From Rhodospirillales bacterium (lineage in GTDB: Bacteria > Pseudomonadota > Alphaproteobacteria > Rhodospirillales > Magnetospirillaceae): DNA of 64,000 nt. The stretch lies in the NCBI GenBank assembly GCA_019455065.1, contig JACFNC010000007.1, forward strand, positions 62,001-126,000, given 5' to 3'. Both the position numbers and the translations under genes were made by a program. The notes beneath the pieces are model-generated. The model worked only from the letters and a program-made list of their open reading frames with translations. It did no database searches and had not been told where the DNA came from. This document shows, piece by piece, positions 50,826 through 59,643 of this stretch; position 1 is the first letter of the stretch; every line of letters begins with the position of its first letter.

Positions 50826-53431
50826 TCGGCCGCCCTCGTGACCTTTACCTTTACGCACAGGTCCAGGTTCAGATTGACGGGGCTGGTGCGTTTCCAGTCG
50901 AGTTCGAGAAGGTCGTTGAAGAAGACCCCCTTGCCCATCGCGGTCGGCAGACCCTTCGCCCAGTGATTGGCCAGAGCGGCGATGCCCAGTCCCTCGGGAT
51001 GGATGCATTCGGTCAGGCGCAGGCGGCCGGTGATCTTGCGGCCGGTGTCGGACTCGATTTCCACGAGATCCCCGTTGGCCAAGCCCCGAGCGCGAGCGAC
51101 CTCGGCGTTGATCGCCACGTTGTAGGAGAAGGGGTCGAGCTGCGCCGCCTCGTCGAGCCAGGCGTTCTCCATCGTGTAGCTGTTGGTGTGCAGGGTGTCT
51201 CGGTAGTAGAAGGCGAAGAAGTCGAAACCGGGCTTCTCGACCTCGTGCGAATGGCAGGGCAGCCAGTCCGGCAGCGGCCGGTAGTATTCGAGCGGCATCT
51301 CGAGGCCCCGCGGATCGGCAAGCGCCGCCGCCTTCTCGCCGATGTCGGGCATCCATTCCCAGTAGATCGGCACCCGCACGTCGAGGAACGGCCGCCAGTA
51401 GACCTCCTGCGGCTTCTTCTTCCACCTGATGACGCCGTTCTCGCGGAACCATTCCAGGCCGCGCTCGGGGCCGAAATTATGCTTCAGTTCGGCGTCGCAA
51501 ATCTCCTCGTAGGTGTAGCGGCGCCCGCCGTCCAGGCGGTAGGGCGGCTCGAGTTCGAGGATGGCGTTGAAAGCGGCGATCATGTCCGGGAGGAAGCCCG
51601 TGCGCTCCGCCAGCTCGAGCAGCACATCGGCGAACCGGCGTTGCTCGCCGTCCGGCGGCAGCACCGGCTGGCGGATCGGCCAGCTCCAGTCGCCCATGCC
51701 CGCGGGATGGCTGAAAATGGTCGGGAAATTGGACCGCGAATCCACCGATTGGAGGTAGCTGCAGTCAGGCAGCACGATGTCGACGAAATCCGAGGTCTCG
51801 GTCAGGAACAGGTCGATCGAGACGATGAATTCATATTTGGCGAGCGATGCCGCCATGGTGTCCTTGTTTGCGATGCTCATCAGCAGGTTGGCCCCGAAAT
51901 TGATCAGCATTTCGGGGCGATACTCGATGCCGAAGCGCTCCCACCAGTGCTCGCGGTCGGGTGCGTCGAGGAAGGGCGACACCATTCCCATTGGAAACAG
52001 GCCTTGTAGGCCGAGCGTCTTCGGCAGTTTCGGGTCCTCGACCGGATAGGGATGATGCCAGCCCATCCATTGGCCGACCTCCATCAGGCCGTCCGGGGTG
52101 GCGACCGGCACGTAATGCGGCCGGCCGCTATCGGGATGGCCGTCCACCACCGGCGGAAAGCCGAGGCACGACCCGACGACGTCGGCGGCGCCGACGAGAT
52201 GGTTCAGCAGGTCGACCGCCAGGAAGTTGTAGACCGAGTTGCGGTGGCCCTGGTTGCCCCGGAAGGCGATGGCCGCCACCGGCCGGTAGGGCAGGGTCAC
52301 CCCCTCGATGACGATGGTGCTGCCGATGCGGGCTTCGCGCGCAAACTCCTCGGCGATGCGCCGTAGGTTGGCTGCCGGAATCGTCGTGATCTTCTCCGCC
52401 CACTCCGGCGTGTATTGCCGCAGATGCTCCTTGAGCAGGGCGAACGAGGGGCGGCAGGTCACGCCGTCGACTTCGAACGATCCTTCCAGCGCCATGTCGT
52501 CGGCGGCGGCGCCGTCGAAGGGGCGGGCGGCGCCGGCCATGAGATCCCACACGAGCGGCTTGCCGTCCTTGTCGCGGACATAGCGGCCGTCGGGACCGAT
52601 CAGATAGGGGCCGTTCGTCTTCCCCTTGAGATAGGGCGCGTCAATCGCGCCAAGGTCGTTGGCGATGACGTTGCCGATCGCCAGCGCCGCCGCGGCGTCG
52701 GTGCCGACGCGCAGGGGCACCCACTCGGTGGCCTTGGCGGCGGCGAAATTGCACATGGGATCGAACACCACCAGCTTCATGCCGCGTGCCCGGGCATCCG
52801 CCGCCATCCCCATGTTCGAGGTCGAGGCATGGCCCGCCGAGTGGCCCTTCGACGCCCCGAAATACATGGCGTAGTTGCAGTACTGGAAGTCCGGCAGGAT
52901 GCCCCACGAGGCGTGCATGATGCCGCTGATGAGATGGGCGCCGTTGCCGCAATGCAGCCCGCCGCCGGCCACCGAGAGGTTTGGCGTGCCGAAGCCGAAG
53001 GCGAAGGCCTGGAAGGGGTTCTTGTTGGCGGTGACGGTGGTCGTGCGCTGGATCACCAGCTTGCGCGGGTCCTCCGCGCGGATGCGCTTGAGGTGGCCGA
53101 CGATCTCGGTCAGCGCCTCCTCCCAGCTGATTTCCTTCCAGCCGGGATCGACCCCGATTTCCTTGACGGGATTGGTGCGGCGCAGCGGCTTGGTCAGGCG
53201 ATTGGGATCGTAGTGGACCATCAGGCCGCTGACACCCTTGGCGCACAGCCGCCCCTTTCCGACCGCGCTCTCCGGGTTGCCTTCGATCTTGATGGCGACG
53301 CCGTTCACACGGTGCACCTGGATCGAACAGGATCCGTAGCACAGGGCGCAGGCCGACGGGATCCAGACGTCGTCCCCTGCGCGCGGTTCGGATGACAGTC
53401 GCTGCTGATGCTCGCACTCGGCGGCGGTCAT
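50822..53431 (-). CDS. Molybdopterin oxidoreductase, DMSO reductase family
   Basis: An 869-residue catalytic subunit. It has an N-terminal [4Fe-4S] site (C28, C31, C35, C63), the bis-MGD domains, and a C-terminal molydopterin-dinucleotide domain (FFAFYYRDTLHTNSYTMENA, VEIESDTGRKITGRLRLTEC). The metal ligand is not obvious; S198 in FGASKGHSAGH aligns by position with the usual Cys/Ser. No Tat signal is present, so it should work in the cytoplasm. ATG 53431 is chosen; the 1424-residue open frame upstream is antisense to the ALDH gene. The reaction (for example hydroxylation, transhydroxylation or reduction) is unknown. Confidence 0.87.
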   Translation of the reverse strand: MTAAECEHQQRLSSEPRAGDDVWIPSACALCYGSCSIQVHRVNGVAIKIEGNPESAVGKGRLCAKGVSGLMVHYDPNRLTKPLRRTNPVKEIGVDPGWKEISWEEALTEIVGHLKRIRAEDPRKLVIQRTTTVTANKNPFQAFAFGFGTPNLSVAGGGLHCGNGAHLISGIMHASWGILPDFQYCNYAMYFGASKGHSAGHASTSNMGMAADARARGMKLVVFDPMCNFAAAKATEWVPLRVGTDAAAALAIGNVIANDLGAIDAPYLKGKTNGPYLIGPDGRYVRDKDGKPLVWDLMAGAARPFDGAAADDMALEGSFEVDGVTCRPSFALLKEHLRQYTPEWAEKITTIPAANLRRIAEEFAREARIGSTIVIEGVTLPYRPVAAIAFRGNQGHRNSVYNFLAVDLLNHLVGAADVVGSCLGFPPVVDGHPDSGRPHYVPVATPDGLMEVGQWMGWHHPYPVEDPKLPKTLGLQGLFPMGMVSPFLDAPDREHWWERFGIEYRPEMLINFGANLLMSIANKDTMAASLAKYEFIVSIDLFLTETSDFVDIVLPDCSYLQSVDSRSNFPTIFSHPAGMGDWSWPIRQPVLPPDGEQRRFADVLLELAERTGFLPDMIAAFNAILELEPPYRLDGGRRYTYEEICDAELKHNFGPERGLEWFRENGVIRWKKKPQEVYWRPFLDVRVPIYWEWMPDIGEKAAALADPRGLEMPLEYYRPLPDWLPCHSHEVEKPGFDFFAFYYRDTLHTNSYTMENAWLDEAAQLDPFSYNVAINAEVARARGLANGDLVEIESDTGRKITGRLRLTECIHPEGLGIAALANHWAKGLPTAMGKGVFFNDLLELDWKRTSPVNLNLDLCVKVKVTRAAE

Positions 53432-53458
53432 GAAGCCTCTCTCGACGTTCTGCGGTAA

Positions 53459-53508
53459 AGAACGGCATTCTATAAAAGATGCTGACATGGCGGTTGGGGC
53501 GTTGTCAA
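53459..53508 (-). promoter_or_regulatory. Molybdoenzyme promoter with regulon operator
   Basis: On the minus strand TTGACA (53508-53503), about 18 bases, a weak -10 (CAGCAT), 7 bases, then the operator, which reads AGAACGGCATTCT on the plus strand (53459-53471). A further half-site GACGTTCT lies at 53444-53451. Confidence 0.5.
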
Positions 53509-53523
53509 TCGGCTTCGGCCGCA

Positions 53524-53574
53524 TTGACGGGGAAACGCGCCTGTGCAAATCTCCATGGTGCAGAACGACGTTCT
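53524..53574 (+). promoter_or_regulatory. ALDH promoter with perfect regulon operator
   Basis: TTGACG (53524-53529), 17 bases, AAATCT, 9 bases, then AGAACGACGTTCT (53562-53574), a copy with complementary AGAACG/CGTTCT arms. The start codon is 32 bases downstream. Confidence 0.62.
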
Positions 53575-53605
53575 GTAGAAAGGAACGATAGAAGGCGAGG
53601 CGAGC

Positions 53606-55057
53606 ATGTTCGAGGCGAACCTTCTGATTGGCGGGGACGACGTCCGGGCTTGCGACGGCGCCACCTTCGAACGCCGGAACCCGCTCGGCGGCGCGATCGC
53701 GACCCGTGCGGCTGCGGCCACGGTGGCCGATGCAGGCGCCGCCGCCGATGCGGCCGGCGCCGCCTTTCCCGGTTGGGCGGCGACGGGCCCCAAGGACCGG
53801 CGGGCCAAGCTGACGGCCGCCGCCGACCTGATCGAGAAGCGCGCCGCCGACTTCGTTGCCATGATGATGGACGAACTCGGGGCGACCCGGGCTTATGCTC
53901 TCTTCAACGTGCGTCAGGGCGTCGATACCCTCCGCGAGGCGGCGGCGATGACGACCCAGGTCTGCGGGGAAGTCATTCCGTCGGACGTGCCGGGGCGCCT
54001 GGCGATGACGGTGCGTCGTCCGGCGGGCGTGGTCCTGGGCATCGCGCCATGGAACGCCCCCCTTATCCTCGGTCTGCGGGCGGTCGCGATGCCGTTGGCC
54101 TGCGGCAATACGACCGTGCTCAAGTCGTCGGAGTTGTCGCCGGGCACGCATCGGCTCATCGGCGACGCCTTCCGCGATGCGGGACTGCCGCCTGGAACCA
54201 TCAACGTGGTGAGCAACGCGCCGGCCGACGGGCCGGCGGTCGTCGAGGCGCTCATCGCCCATCCGGCGGTCCGGCGCGTCAACTTCACCGGGTCGACCCG
54301 CATCGGCCGCATCATCGGCGAAAAGGCGGCGCGGCATCTCAAGCCGGCGCTGCTGGAACTGGGAGGCAAGGCGCCCCTGGTGGTGCTGGAAGACGCCGAC
54401 CTGGATGCGGCGGTCGCCGCCACCGCCTTTGGCGCCTACATCAACCAGGGCCAAATCTGCATGTCGACGGAGCTGGCGGTGGTCGATGATTCTGTCGCCG
54501 ATGCGTACGTGGCCAAACTTGCGCACAAGGCCGCTTCGCTGCCGGCGGGAGATCCGTCCTGCGGCGATGTCGTGCTCGGCGCCATGATTGATCGCGAGGC
54601 CGCGCAGCGGGTCGCCGCGCTCGTCGACGACGCTGTCGGCAAGGGGGCGGTCGTCGCGGCCGGCGGCACGGTCGAGGGTCCGGTCATGGCCGCCACGGTT
54701 CTCGATCGGGTGACCGCCGACATGCGCATTTTCCATGAAGAGAGCTTCGGACCGGTGGTGTCCGTGGTGCGCGCGGCCGGGCCAGACGAGGCGGTGCGCT
54801 TCGCCAACTCGGGCGAGTACGGCCTTGCGGCGGCCGTTTTTGGACGAGACGTCGGCCAAGCCCTGGCGGTGGCGATGCGGATCGAATCCGGGATCTGCCA
54901 CGTCAACGGCGCCACCGTCCATGCCGAACCGCAGGTTCCTTTCGGCGGGGTCAAGGCGAGCGGCTACGGCCGGTTCGGCGGCAAGGCGGGGATCGAGGCA
55001 TTCACCGAGTTGAGGTGGCTGAGCATCGCCACCGAGGCCGCGCGCTTTCCGTTCTAG
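53606..55057 (+). CDS. NAD(P)-dependent aldehyde dehydrogenase
   Basis: A 483-residue ALDH-superfamily enzyme. NAD-binding GSTRIGRIIGEKAARHL, the general-base Glu in LLELGGKAPLVVLEDADLD, and the catalytic Cys in NQGQICMSTE are all present, as is the C-terminal EESFGPVVSV. It resembles aryl aldehyde (salicylaldehyde or vanillin type) dehydrogenases. It is divergent from the molybdoenzyme under a shared operator set; it could oxidise the aldehyde made by the ThDP enzyme. Ribosome site GAAGGCGAGG. Confidence 0.92.
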   Translation: MFEANLLIGGDDVRACDGATFERRNPLGGAIATRAAAATVADAGAAADAAGAAFPGWAATGPKDRRAKLTAAADLIEKRAADFVAMMMDELGATRAYALFNVRQGVDTLREAAAMTTQVCGEVIPSDVPGRLAMTVRRPAGVVLGIAPWNAPLILGLRAVAMPLACGNTTVLKSSELSPGTHRLIGDAFRDAGLPPGTINVVSNAPADGPAVVEALIAHPAVRRVNFTGSTRIGRIIGEKAARHLKPALLELGGKAPLVVLEDADLDAAVAATAFGAYINQGQICMSTELAVVDDSVADAYVAKLAHKAASLPAGDPSCGDVVLGAMIDREAAQRVAALVDDAVGKGAVVAAGGTVEGPVMAATVLDRVTADMRIFHEESFGPVVSVVRAAGPDEAVRFANSGEYGLAAAVFGRDVGQALAVAMRIESGICHVNGATVHAEPQVPFGGVKASGYGRFGGKAGIEAFTELRWLSIATEAARFPF

Positions 55058-55163
55058 GGAGCCGCATTCACTCGCAATGGAGCCTCCACTTGGCAATATG
55101 GCCGGGCGTGGTCAGGCTCTGTTCGACCTTCGCCTGGGAATGAAGTTCTCGTCGTCGTAAATG

Positions 55164-55195
55164 AAAAGCCCCCTCCAACCAGGGAGGGGGCTTCG
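55164..55195. terminator. Terminator after aprBA and ALDH
   Basis: AAGCCCCCTCC-AACCA-GGGAGGGGGCTT with an A-run on the left gives, on the minus strand, a strong stem followed by TTTTC after aprA. It also faces the convergent ALDH gene. Confidence 0.8.
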
Positions 55196-55214
55196 CAGGA
55201 TCAACGGTGGCAGA

Positions 55215-57137
55215 TCAGTGCTTCTGGCCGCCGTAGTGCTTCTCGACCAGGTCGACGTGCGGGCGCTTGAAGCAGGTCCACACGCCGGTCTCGGTGTCGA
55301 TCTTCGAATTGACGAAGCACTTCCAGTTGGCCTCGTCGAGGTTCGGGAAGTCGGCGCGGTAGAAGAACCCCGGATAGCGGGTTTCCTCGCGGAACTGGAT
55401 GTGCCGCAGATGCGCCTCGGCAGTGACGATGCGGTGGTAGTTCTCCCAGGCGCGCATCAGCTCGTGCAGGTCCTTGGCGCGCATCTTCTTGCTGTCTTCC
55501 TTCAGCATGGTCAGCAGATGCAGGCCCTGTTCGAGCAGCTTGGCGTTGGTCTGGTAGTAGGTCGACACGCCCGCCACATACTCGTCCATCAGCTTCTGCA
55601 GGCGCTGCTGCAGCGAGCGGGGCAGGATGTAGTAAGGGTTGACGTCCTCGGCCGTGGTCTTGTCCTTGTGCTCGATGTAGTTGCGCACCGGCAGGTAGAT
55701 TTCCTCGGCGATGGCGTTGATGTCGCCCTTCAGGGCCGGGTTGTAGCCCGGATGATTCTGAACGAAGCGCACCATCTCCTTGCCGGCGATGCGGCCTTCG
55801 GTGTGCGATCCCGACGAGAACTTGTGGCCCGACGCGCCGACGCCGTCGCCGGCGGTGAACAGGCCGGTGACCGTGGTCATGCGGTTGTAGCCCCACTTCC
55901 AGTCGGCCGGGCTGTTGAGGTCCTCAGGCCCCGACACCCAGATGCCGCAGCAGCCGGAGTGGCTGCCCAGCAGGTAGGGCTCGGTCGGCATCAGCTCCGA
56001 CGGGGTCTGCTCGGGGCGGATGTTCATGCCGGCCCACACGCCGGCCTGGCCGATGCACATGTCGAGGAAGTCTTCCCAGGCCTCGGCCTCGAGATGCTTG
56101 ATCTCCTTCGGCGTCATCGTTTCGGCCAGCTTGGCCATCGCCGCCGGGGTCTGCATCAGGATCGGGCCGCGGCCCTCCTTCATTTCCTTCAGCATGGCGT
56201 GGTTGCGCAGGCAGGTCGGCACCACCGCCGCCTTGTCGTAGGGGGCGAAGTCGGCCAGCATGTCCGCGTTCTTCACCACGTAGTCCTCGCCGAAGCCGTT
56301 GGTGGCCTTCGACTTGAACAGCAGGAACCAGGCGCCGACCGGGCCGTAGCCGTCCTTGAAGCGGGCGGGGACGAAGCGGTTTTCCATCATCGTCAGCTCG
56401 GCGCCGACCTCGGCCGCCATGGCATAGGTCGAACCGGCGTTCCACACCGGATACCAGGTGCGGCCGTTGCCCTCGCCGGTCGAGCGCGGACGGAACACGT
56501 TCACCGCGCCGCCGGCCACCAGCAGGATGGCGTTGGCCTTGAAGACGTAAAGCTTGTGCTCGCGCACGCTCAGGCCGACCGCGCCGGCGATGCGGTTCGG
56601 CTCGTTCTGGTCGAGGAGCAGCTTCACGATGAAGCAGCGTTCGATGATGTTCTCGATGCCCAGCGACTTCTTGGCGGCTTCCGCGACGATGGTCTTGTAG
56701 CCTTCGCCGTTGATCATGATCTGCCACTTGCCCGAGCGCACAGGCTTGCCGCCGTCCTTCAGCGGCACGCCCTCGGTCTCCTTGGTCTTCCAGATCGGAA
56801 GGCCCCATTCCTCGAACAGATGCACGGTGTCGTCGACGTGACGGCCGACGTCGAACACCAGGTCGTCGCGGGTGATGCCCATCAGGTCCGCGCTGACCAT
56901 GCGGCAGTAGTCTTCCGGCTTCTGCTCGCCGAGATAGGTGTTGATGGCCGAGAGGCCCATGGCGACGGCGCCCGAGCGGTCGAGGGCGGCCTTGTCGACC
57001 AGGGTGATCTTGACGTTGTCGCCGGCCCAGCGCTTGGCCTCGAAGGCGGCGCCGCAGGCGGCCATGCCGCCGCCGATGATGAGAATGTCGGTCTTGACCT
57101 CGACAATCTCGGGATTACCGAAACTGGCTTCGCTCAT
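55215..57137 (-). CDS. aprA: Adenylylsulfate (APS) reductase, alpha subunit
   Basis: A 640-residue flavoprotein. The FAD motif ILIIGGGMAACGAAFEAKRW follows a short lead, and AprA-specific stretches include GAVAMGLSAINTYLGEQKPE, DEYVAGVSTYYQTNAKLLEQ and RPRSTGEGNGRTWYPVWNAG. AprA catalyses the reversible two-electron step between APS and sulfite plus AMP in the cytoplasm. ATG 57137 has a GGAAGGAAC site; length is as expected. It follows aprB by 66 bases. Direction of the reaction in this organism is not visible. Confidence 0.96.
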   Translation of the reverse strand: MSEASFGNPEIVEVKTDILIIGGGMAACGAAFEAKRWAGDNVKITLVDKAALDRSGAVAMGLSAINTYLGEQKPEDYCRMVSADLMGITRDDLVFDVGRHVDDTVHLFEEWGLPIWKTKETEGVPLKDGGKPVRSGKWQIMINGEGYKTIVAEAAKKSLGIENIIERCFIVKLLLDQNEPNRIAGAVGLSVREHKLYVFKANAILLVAGGAVNVFRPRSTGEGNGRTWYPVWNAGSTYAMAAEVGAELTMMENRFVPARFKDGYGPVGAWFLLFKSKATNGFGEDYVVKNADMLADFAPYDKAAVVPTCLRNHAMLKEMKEGRGPILMQTPAAMAKLAETMTPKEIKHLEAEAWEDFLDMCIGQAGVWAGMNIRPEQTPSELMPTEPYLLGSHSGCCGIWVSGPEDLNSPADWKWGYNRMTTVTGLFTAGDGVGASGHKFSSGSHTEGRIAGKEMVRFVQNHPGYNPALKGDINAIAEEIYLPVRNYIEHKDKTTAEDVNPYYILPRSLQQRLQKLMDEYVAGVSTYYQTNAKLLEQGLHLLTMLKEDSKKMRAKDLHELMRAWENYHRIVTAEAHLRHIQFREETRYPGFFYRADFPNLDEANWKCFVNSKIDTETGVWTCFKRPHVDLVEKHYGGQKH

Positions 57138-57203
57138 TACTTCTGTTCCTTCCCTCAATGCCTTTCATCGCGCCGCAGCGGGGCGCGGTAGGTGGTGGAC
57201 GCG

Positions 57204-57626
57204 TCAGATGGTCGGCAGGGTCTTGCCGGCTTCGGTGAACAGGAGCGGGCTCTTCAGGTCGCCCGCCTCCGGCTTGCCGGCATAGGGGTCGATCGAGCCG
57301 ACCGGCGTCGTGCGCACCGGGAACTTGAACCGCTTCACCTCGCCGTCACGGAACTTGATGGTCCACATGATCGCGCTGTCGGTGCGCATCGGAATGACGG
57401 CGCCGCCCATCGGCACGAAGTCCTGATAGGCGCGGACCTCGATGGCCTGCTGCGGGCACGCCTTGACGCAGCACTGGCATTCCCAGCACTGGTCGGGCTC
57501 CTGGTTGTAGGCCTTCATCCGCGTCGTATCGAGCTTCATCAGGTCATTGGGGCAAATGTACATGCAGGCGGTCACCGAACCGCCCTTGCAGCCATCGCAC
57601 TTGTCGGTATGCACGAAAGTGGGCAT
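57204..57626 (-). CDS. aprB: APS reductase, beta subunit
   Basis: A 140-residue Fe-S protein with two [4Fe-4S] motifs, CDGCKGGSVTACMYICP and CWECQCCVKACPQQ, followed by the AprB C-terminal arm (VPMGGAVIPMRTDSAIMWTI, VKRFKFPVRTTPVGSIDPYA) that wraps around AprA. It passes electrons between the FAD of AprA and the Qmo complex. First gene of the aprBA pair. Confidence 0.96.
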   Translation of the reverse strand: MPTFVHTDKCDGCKGGSVTACMYICPNDLMKLDTTRMKAYNQEPDQCWECQCCVKACPQQAIEVRAYQDFVPMGGAVIPMRTDSAIMWTIKFRDGEVKRFKFPVRTTPVGSIDPYAGKPEAGDLKSPLLFTEAGKTLPTI

Positions 57627-57780
57627 CGCACCTCTCTCCTATGTCTCACACGATTTCAGCTAGTCCGGCGGCAGCGATGCCGACCCGGGCACGCAGCGCC
57701 GCCCGGCCCCGCGTGGATTTGTTTCGCGCCGTCTGCCCCAGAAGGAAAAAACGAACAAACTGGCGGCGATTATTATAAAA

Positions 57781-57813
57781 GGGTAATCTAAATACCCATG
57801 ATAAATGTGTCAA
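57781..57813 (-). promoter_or_regulatory. aprBA promoter with palindrome
   Basis: On the minus strand TTGACA (57813-57808), 17 bases, TAGATT (57790-57785). The -10 is inside the palindrome GGGTATTTAGATTACCC (57797-57781, five-base complementary ends), so a regulator may bind over it. The flank also has TATAATAAT. Confidence 0.6.
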
Positions 57814-57838
57814 ATCCAATCGCGACGGAAATCCCGAC

Positions 57839-58195
57839 ATGACCGACAGGCTCTCGCACCTAACCCGGCGGCTGGTCGCGTTCCGTGACGCGCGGGATTG
57901 GTCGCAGTTCCATTCCCTCAAGAACTTGATGCTGTCTCTTAACCTCGAGGCCTCGGAACTGCTCGAGCTGGCGCAATGGAAGTCCGACGCCGAGGTCGAC
58001 GCTTCACTTGCGGATCCCGCGTTCAAGGAGAGGCTGGCCGAGGAATGCGCCGACATCCTCAATTACCTTCTGCTCATTTGCGAGCGAGCGGGGATCGACT
58101 TGGCCGAGGCGGCAGACGCAAAGATCAGCCGCAACGACGCCAAGTACCCGGTCGCCAAGGCGCGCGGCTCCGCCAAGAAATACACGGAGCTGTGA
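57839..58195 (+). CDS. MazG-like nucleotide pyrophosphohydrolase
   Basis: A 118-residue all-alpha NTP pyrophosphatase of the small MazG/RS21-C6 (dCTPase-like) type. The metal-binding ExxE...ExxD pattern is seen in LNLEASELLELAQW and LAEECADILNYLLLICERAG, and KYPVAKARGSAKKYTEL ends it. It removes pyrophosphate from non-canonical or excess nucleotides. It lies on the opposite strand between sat and aprB, sharing the promoter region with aprB. Confidence 0.9.
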   Translation: MTDRLSHLTRRLVAFRDARDWSQFHSLKNLMLSLNLEASELLELAQWKSDAEVDASLADPAFKERLAEECADILNYLLLICERAGIDLAEAADAKISRNDAKYPVAKARGSAKKYTEL

Positions 58196-58206
58196 TCGTA
58201 CCAAGA

Positions 58207-58226
58207 CCCTCTCCCACGGGAGAGGG
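58207..58226. terminator. Hairpin between the convergent MazG-like gene and sat
   Basis: CCCTCTCCC-AC-GGGAGAGGG, the same type of stem as at 20536, placed between two converging genes. Confidence 0.5.
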
Positions 58227-58253
58227 AGGATGCTGGGGACATCCCTCTCACCG

Positions 58254-59435
58254 TCACTCCGCGGGCACCAGGCTGCGGTAGTAGTCCTGCAGGATGCGCA
58301 CGACCTCGGGCCGGCTGAATTCCGGCGGGATGTCCAGCCCCTGCGACAGCATCTCGCGTTGCTTGGTGCCCGAGATGTTGACCCGGTCCTCGTTGCCGTG
58401 GGGGCAGGTGCGGGCCGTCGCCATGCCGTAGCATTTCTTGCAATAGAAGGTGATGTCGATCTTCAATGCCTGGGTGACCAGGGCGCCGTCCCACAGCGTG
58501 TCGAAGATGTGCTGGGCGTCGAATGGCCCGTAATAGTCGCCGACGCCGGCATGGTCGCGGCCTACGATCAGGTGCGAGCAGCCGAAGTTCTGGCGGATGG
58601 TGGCGTGCAGCAGAGCTTCGCGCGGGCCGGCATAGCGCATTTCGATGGGATAGCCGGCCTGAATGGCGGTGCCGGGAACAAAGTAGTTGTCGACCATGGC
58701 TTGGATGGCCTTGGTGCGGGTCTCGGCCGGAATGTCGCCGGCCTTCAACTTCCCCAAGACCTGATGGATGAACACGCCGTCCGTGACCTCGATGGCGATC
58801 TTGGCGAGATGCTCATGCGAGCGGTGCATCGGATTGCGCGTCTGGAAGGCGGCTACCCGCGACCAGCCCTTCTCGGCAAACAGCGCCCGCGATTCGGCGG
58901 GGCGCAGATACAGGCCGGGATACTTGGCCGGGTATTCGCCCTCGGACAGGCACATGACGCGGCCGGCCAGATTGATAGCGCCCTGCGTCATCACCTTCTG
59001 CACCCCGGGATGGGCGCCGTCGGTGGTGCGGTAGACGTGCTGGCATTCGAAGGCGCGGTCGATCTCGTACTTCTCGGCGACCTCCATGATGGCCATGATC
59101 TCGCCGGTTTCGGCGTCGACCAGCGCCACCTCTTCCTCGATGCCGATGGAGCCGGCCAGCGCCTTGTCAGCCGACAAAGTGATGGGGATGGGCCAGAACA
59201 GGCCGCCAGAGGTCTTCATGTGGGCGCAGACGCCCTGCCAGTCGGCCTTGCCCATGAACCCGTCGAGGGGGGTGTAGGCGCCCATGGCGAACATGATGAC
59301 GTCCGACGTCTCGCGGCTCGTCATCGGCACTTTCTTGAGCTTCGCGGCGCGCTTGATTTCCTCGGCGCGTTCGACTTCGGGCAACAGCAGCGGCTTCAAC
59401 TCGCCGCCGCCATGAGGCGGGACCAGCTTGGACAT
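58254..59435 (-). CDS. sat: Sulfate adenylyltransferase (dissimilatory type)
   Basis: A 393-residue homo-oligomeric ATP sulfurylase. The signature [19 protein letters not shown] (QxRNP and HxxH-like) and [18 protein letters not shown] are intact, with C-terminal cysteines [16 protein letters not shown]. It interconverts sulfate plus ATP with APS plus pyrophosphate. This single-chain form is that of apr-linked pathways rather than the CysDN assimilatory enzyme. ATG 59435. It lies 276 bases downstream of hdrB and has its own AT-rich promoter. Confidence 0.95.
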   Translation of the reverse strand: MSKLVPPHGGGELKPLLLPEVERAEEIKRAAKLKKVPMTSRETSDVIMFAMGAYTPLDGFMGKADWQGVCAHMKTSGGLFWPIPITLSADKALAGSIGIEEEVALVDAETGEIMAIMEVAEKYEIDRAFECQHVYRTTDGAHPGVQKVMTQGAINLAGRVMCLSEGEYPAKYPGLYLRPAESRALFAEKGWSRVAAFQTRNPMHRSHEHLAKIAIEVTDGVFIHQVLGKLKAGDIPAETRTKAIQAMVDNYFVPGTAIQAGYPIEMRYAGPREALLHATIRQNFGCSHLIVGRDHAGVGDYYGPFDAQHIFDTLWDGALVTQALKIDITFYCKKCYGMATARTCPHGNEDRVNISGTKQREMLSQGLDIPPEFSRPEVVRILQDYYRSLVPAE

Positions 59436-59507
59436 GTCTTCTTCCCTCTCGGGTTGATACTCGTTCGGGACTTGCCGCCCGATTCCTCCACCCTGTCGGC
59501 GGATGCG

Positions 59508-59605
59508 GTTTTTATAATATAATATACCATCAAAATCTAATGGAAAATCCACACTCCGCGACGGGTTCTTGCGGGGTACTTCGGCGGGCAGTTATAATAT
59601 TGAGA
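59508..59605 (-). promoter_or_regulatory. AT-rich promoter region of sat
   Basis: Two AT-rich blocks stand out in this GC-rich DNA: ttataatataatatacc at 59512-59528 and gttataatattgagaattat at 59590-59609. On the minus strand they give TATATTATATTATA and TATTATAAC. A weak palindrome CCATTAGATTTTGATGG (minus strand, 59543-59527) shares TTAGATT with the aprB palindrome. Confidence 0.4.
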
Positions 59606-59643
59606 ATTATTAGCAGAACAGGGCCATCATTCGAGGAGGAGCG

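Noticed and set aside
53432-55096. N-terminal extension of the molybdoenzyme to 1424 residues
   Set aside because: The extra part is antisense to the aldehyde dehydrogenase and would cross two promoters and operators; the Fe-S motif starts normally after the ATG at 53431.
55161-57191. 676-residue open frame antisense to aprA
   Set aside because: No domain, and aprA is unmistakable on the other strand.
58008-59522. 504-residue open frame antisense to sat
   Set aside because: Shadow of sat; arginine- and histidine-rich without motifs.
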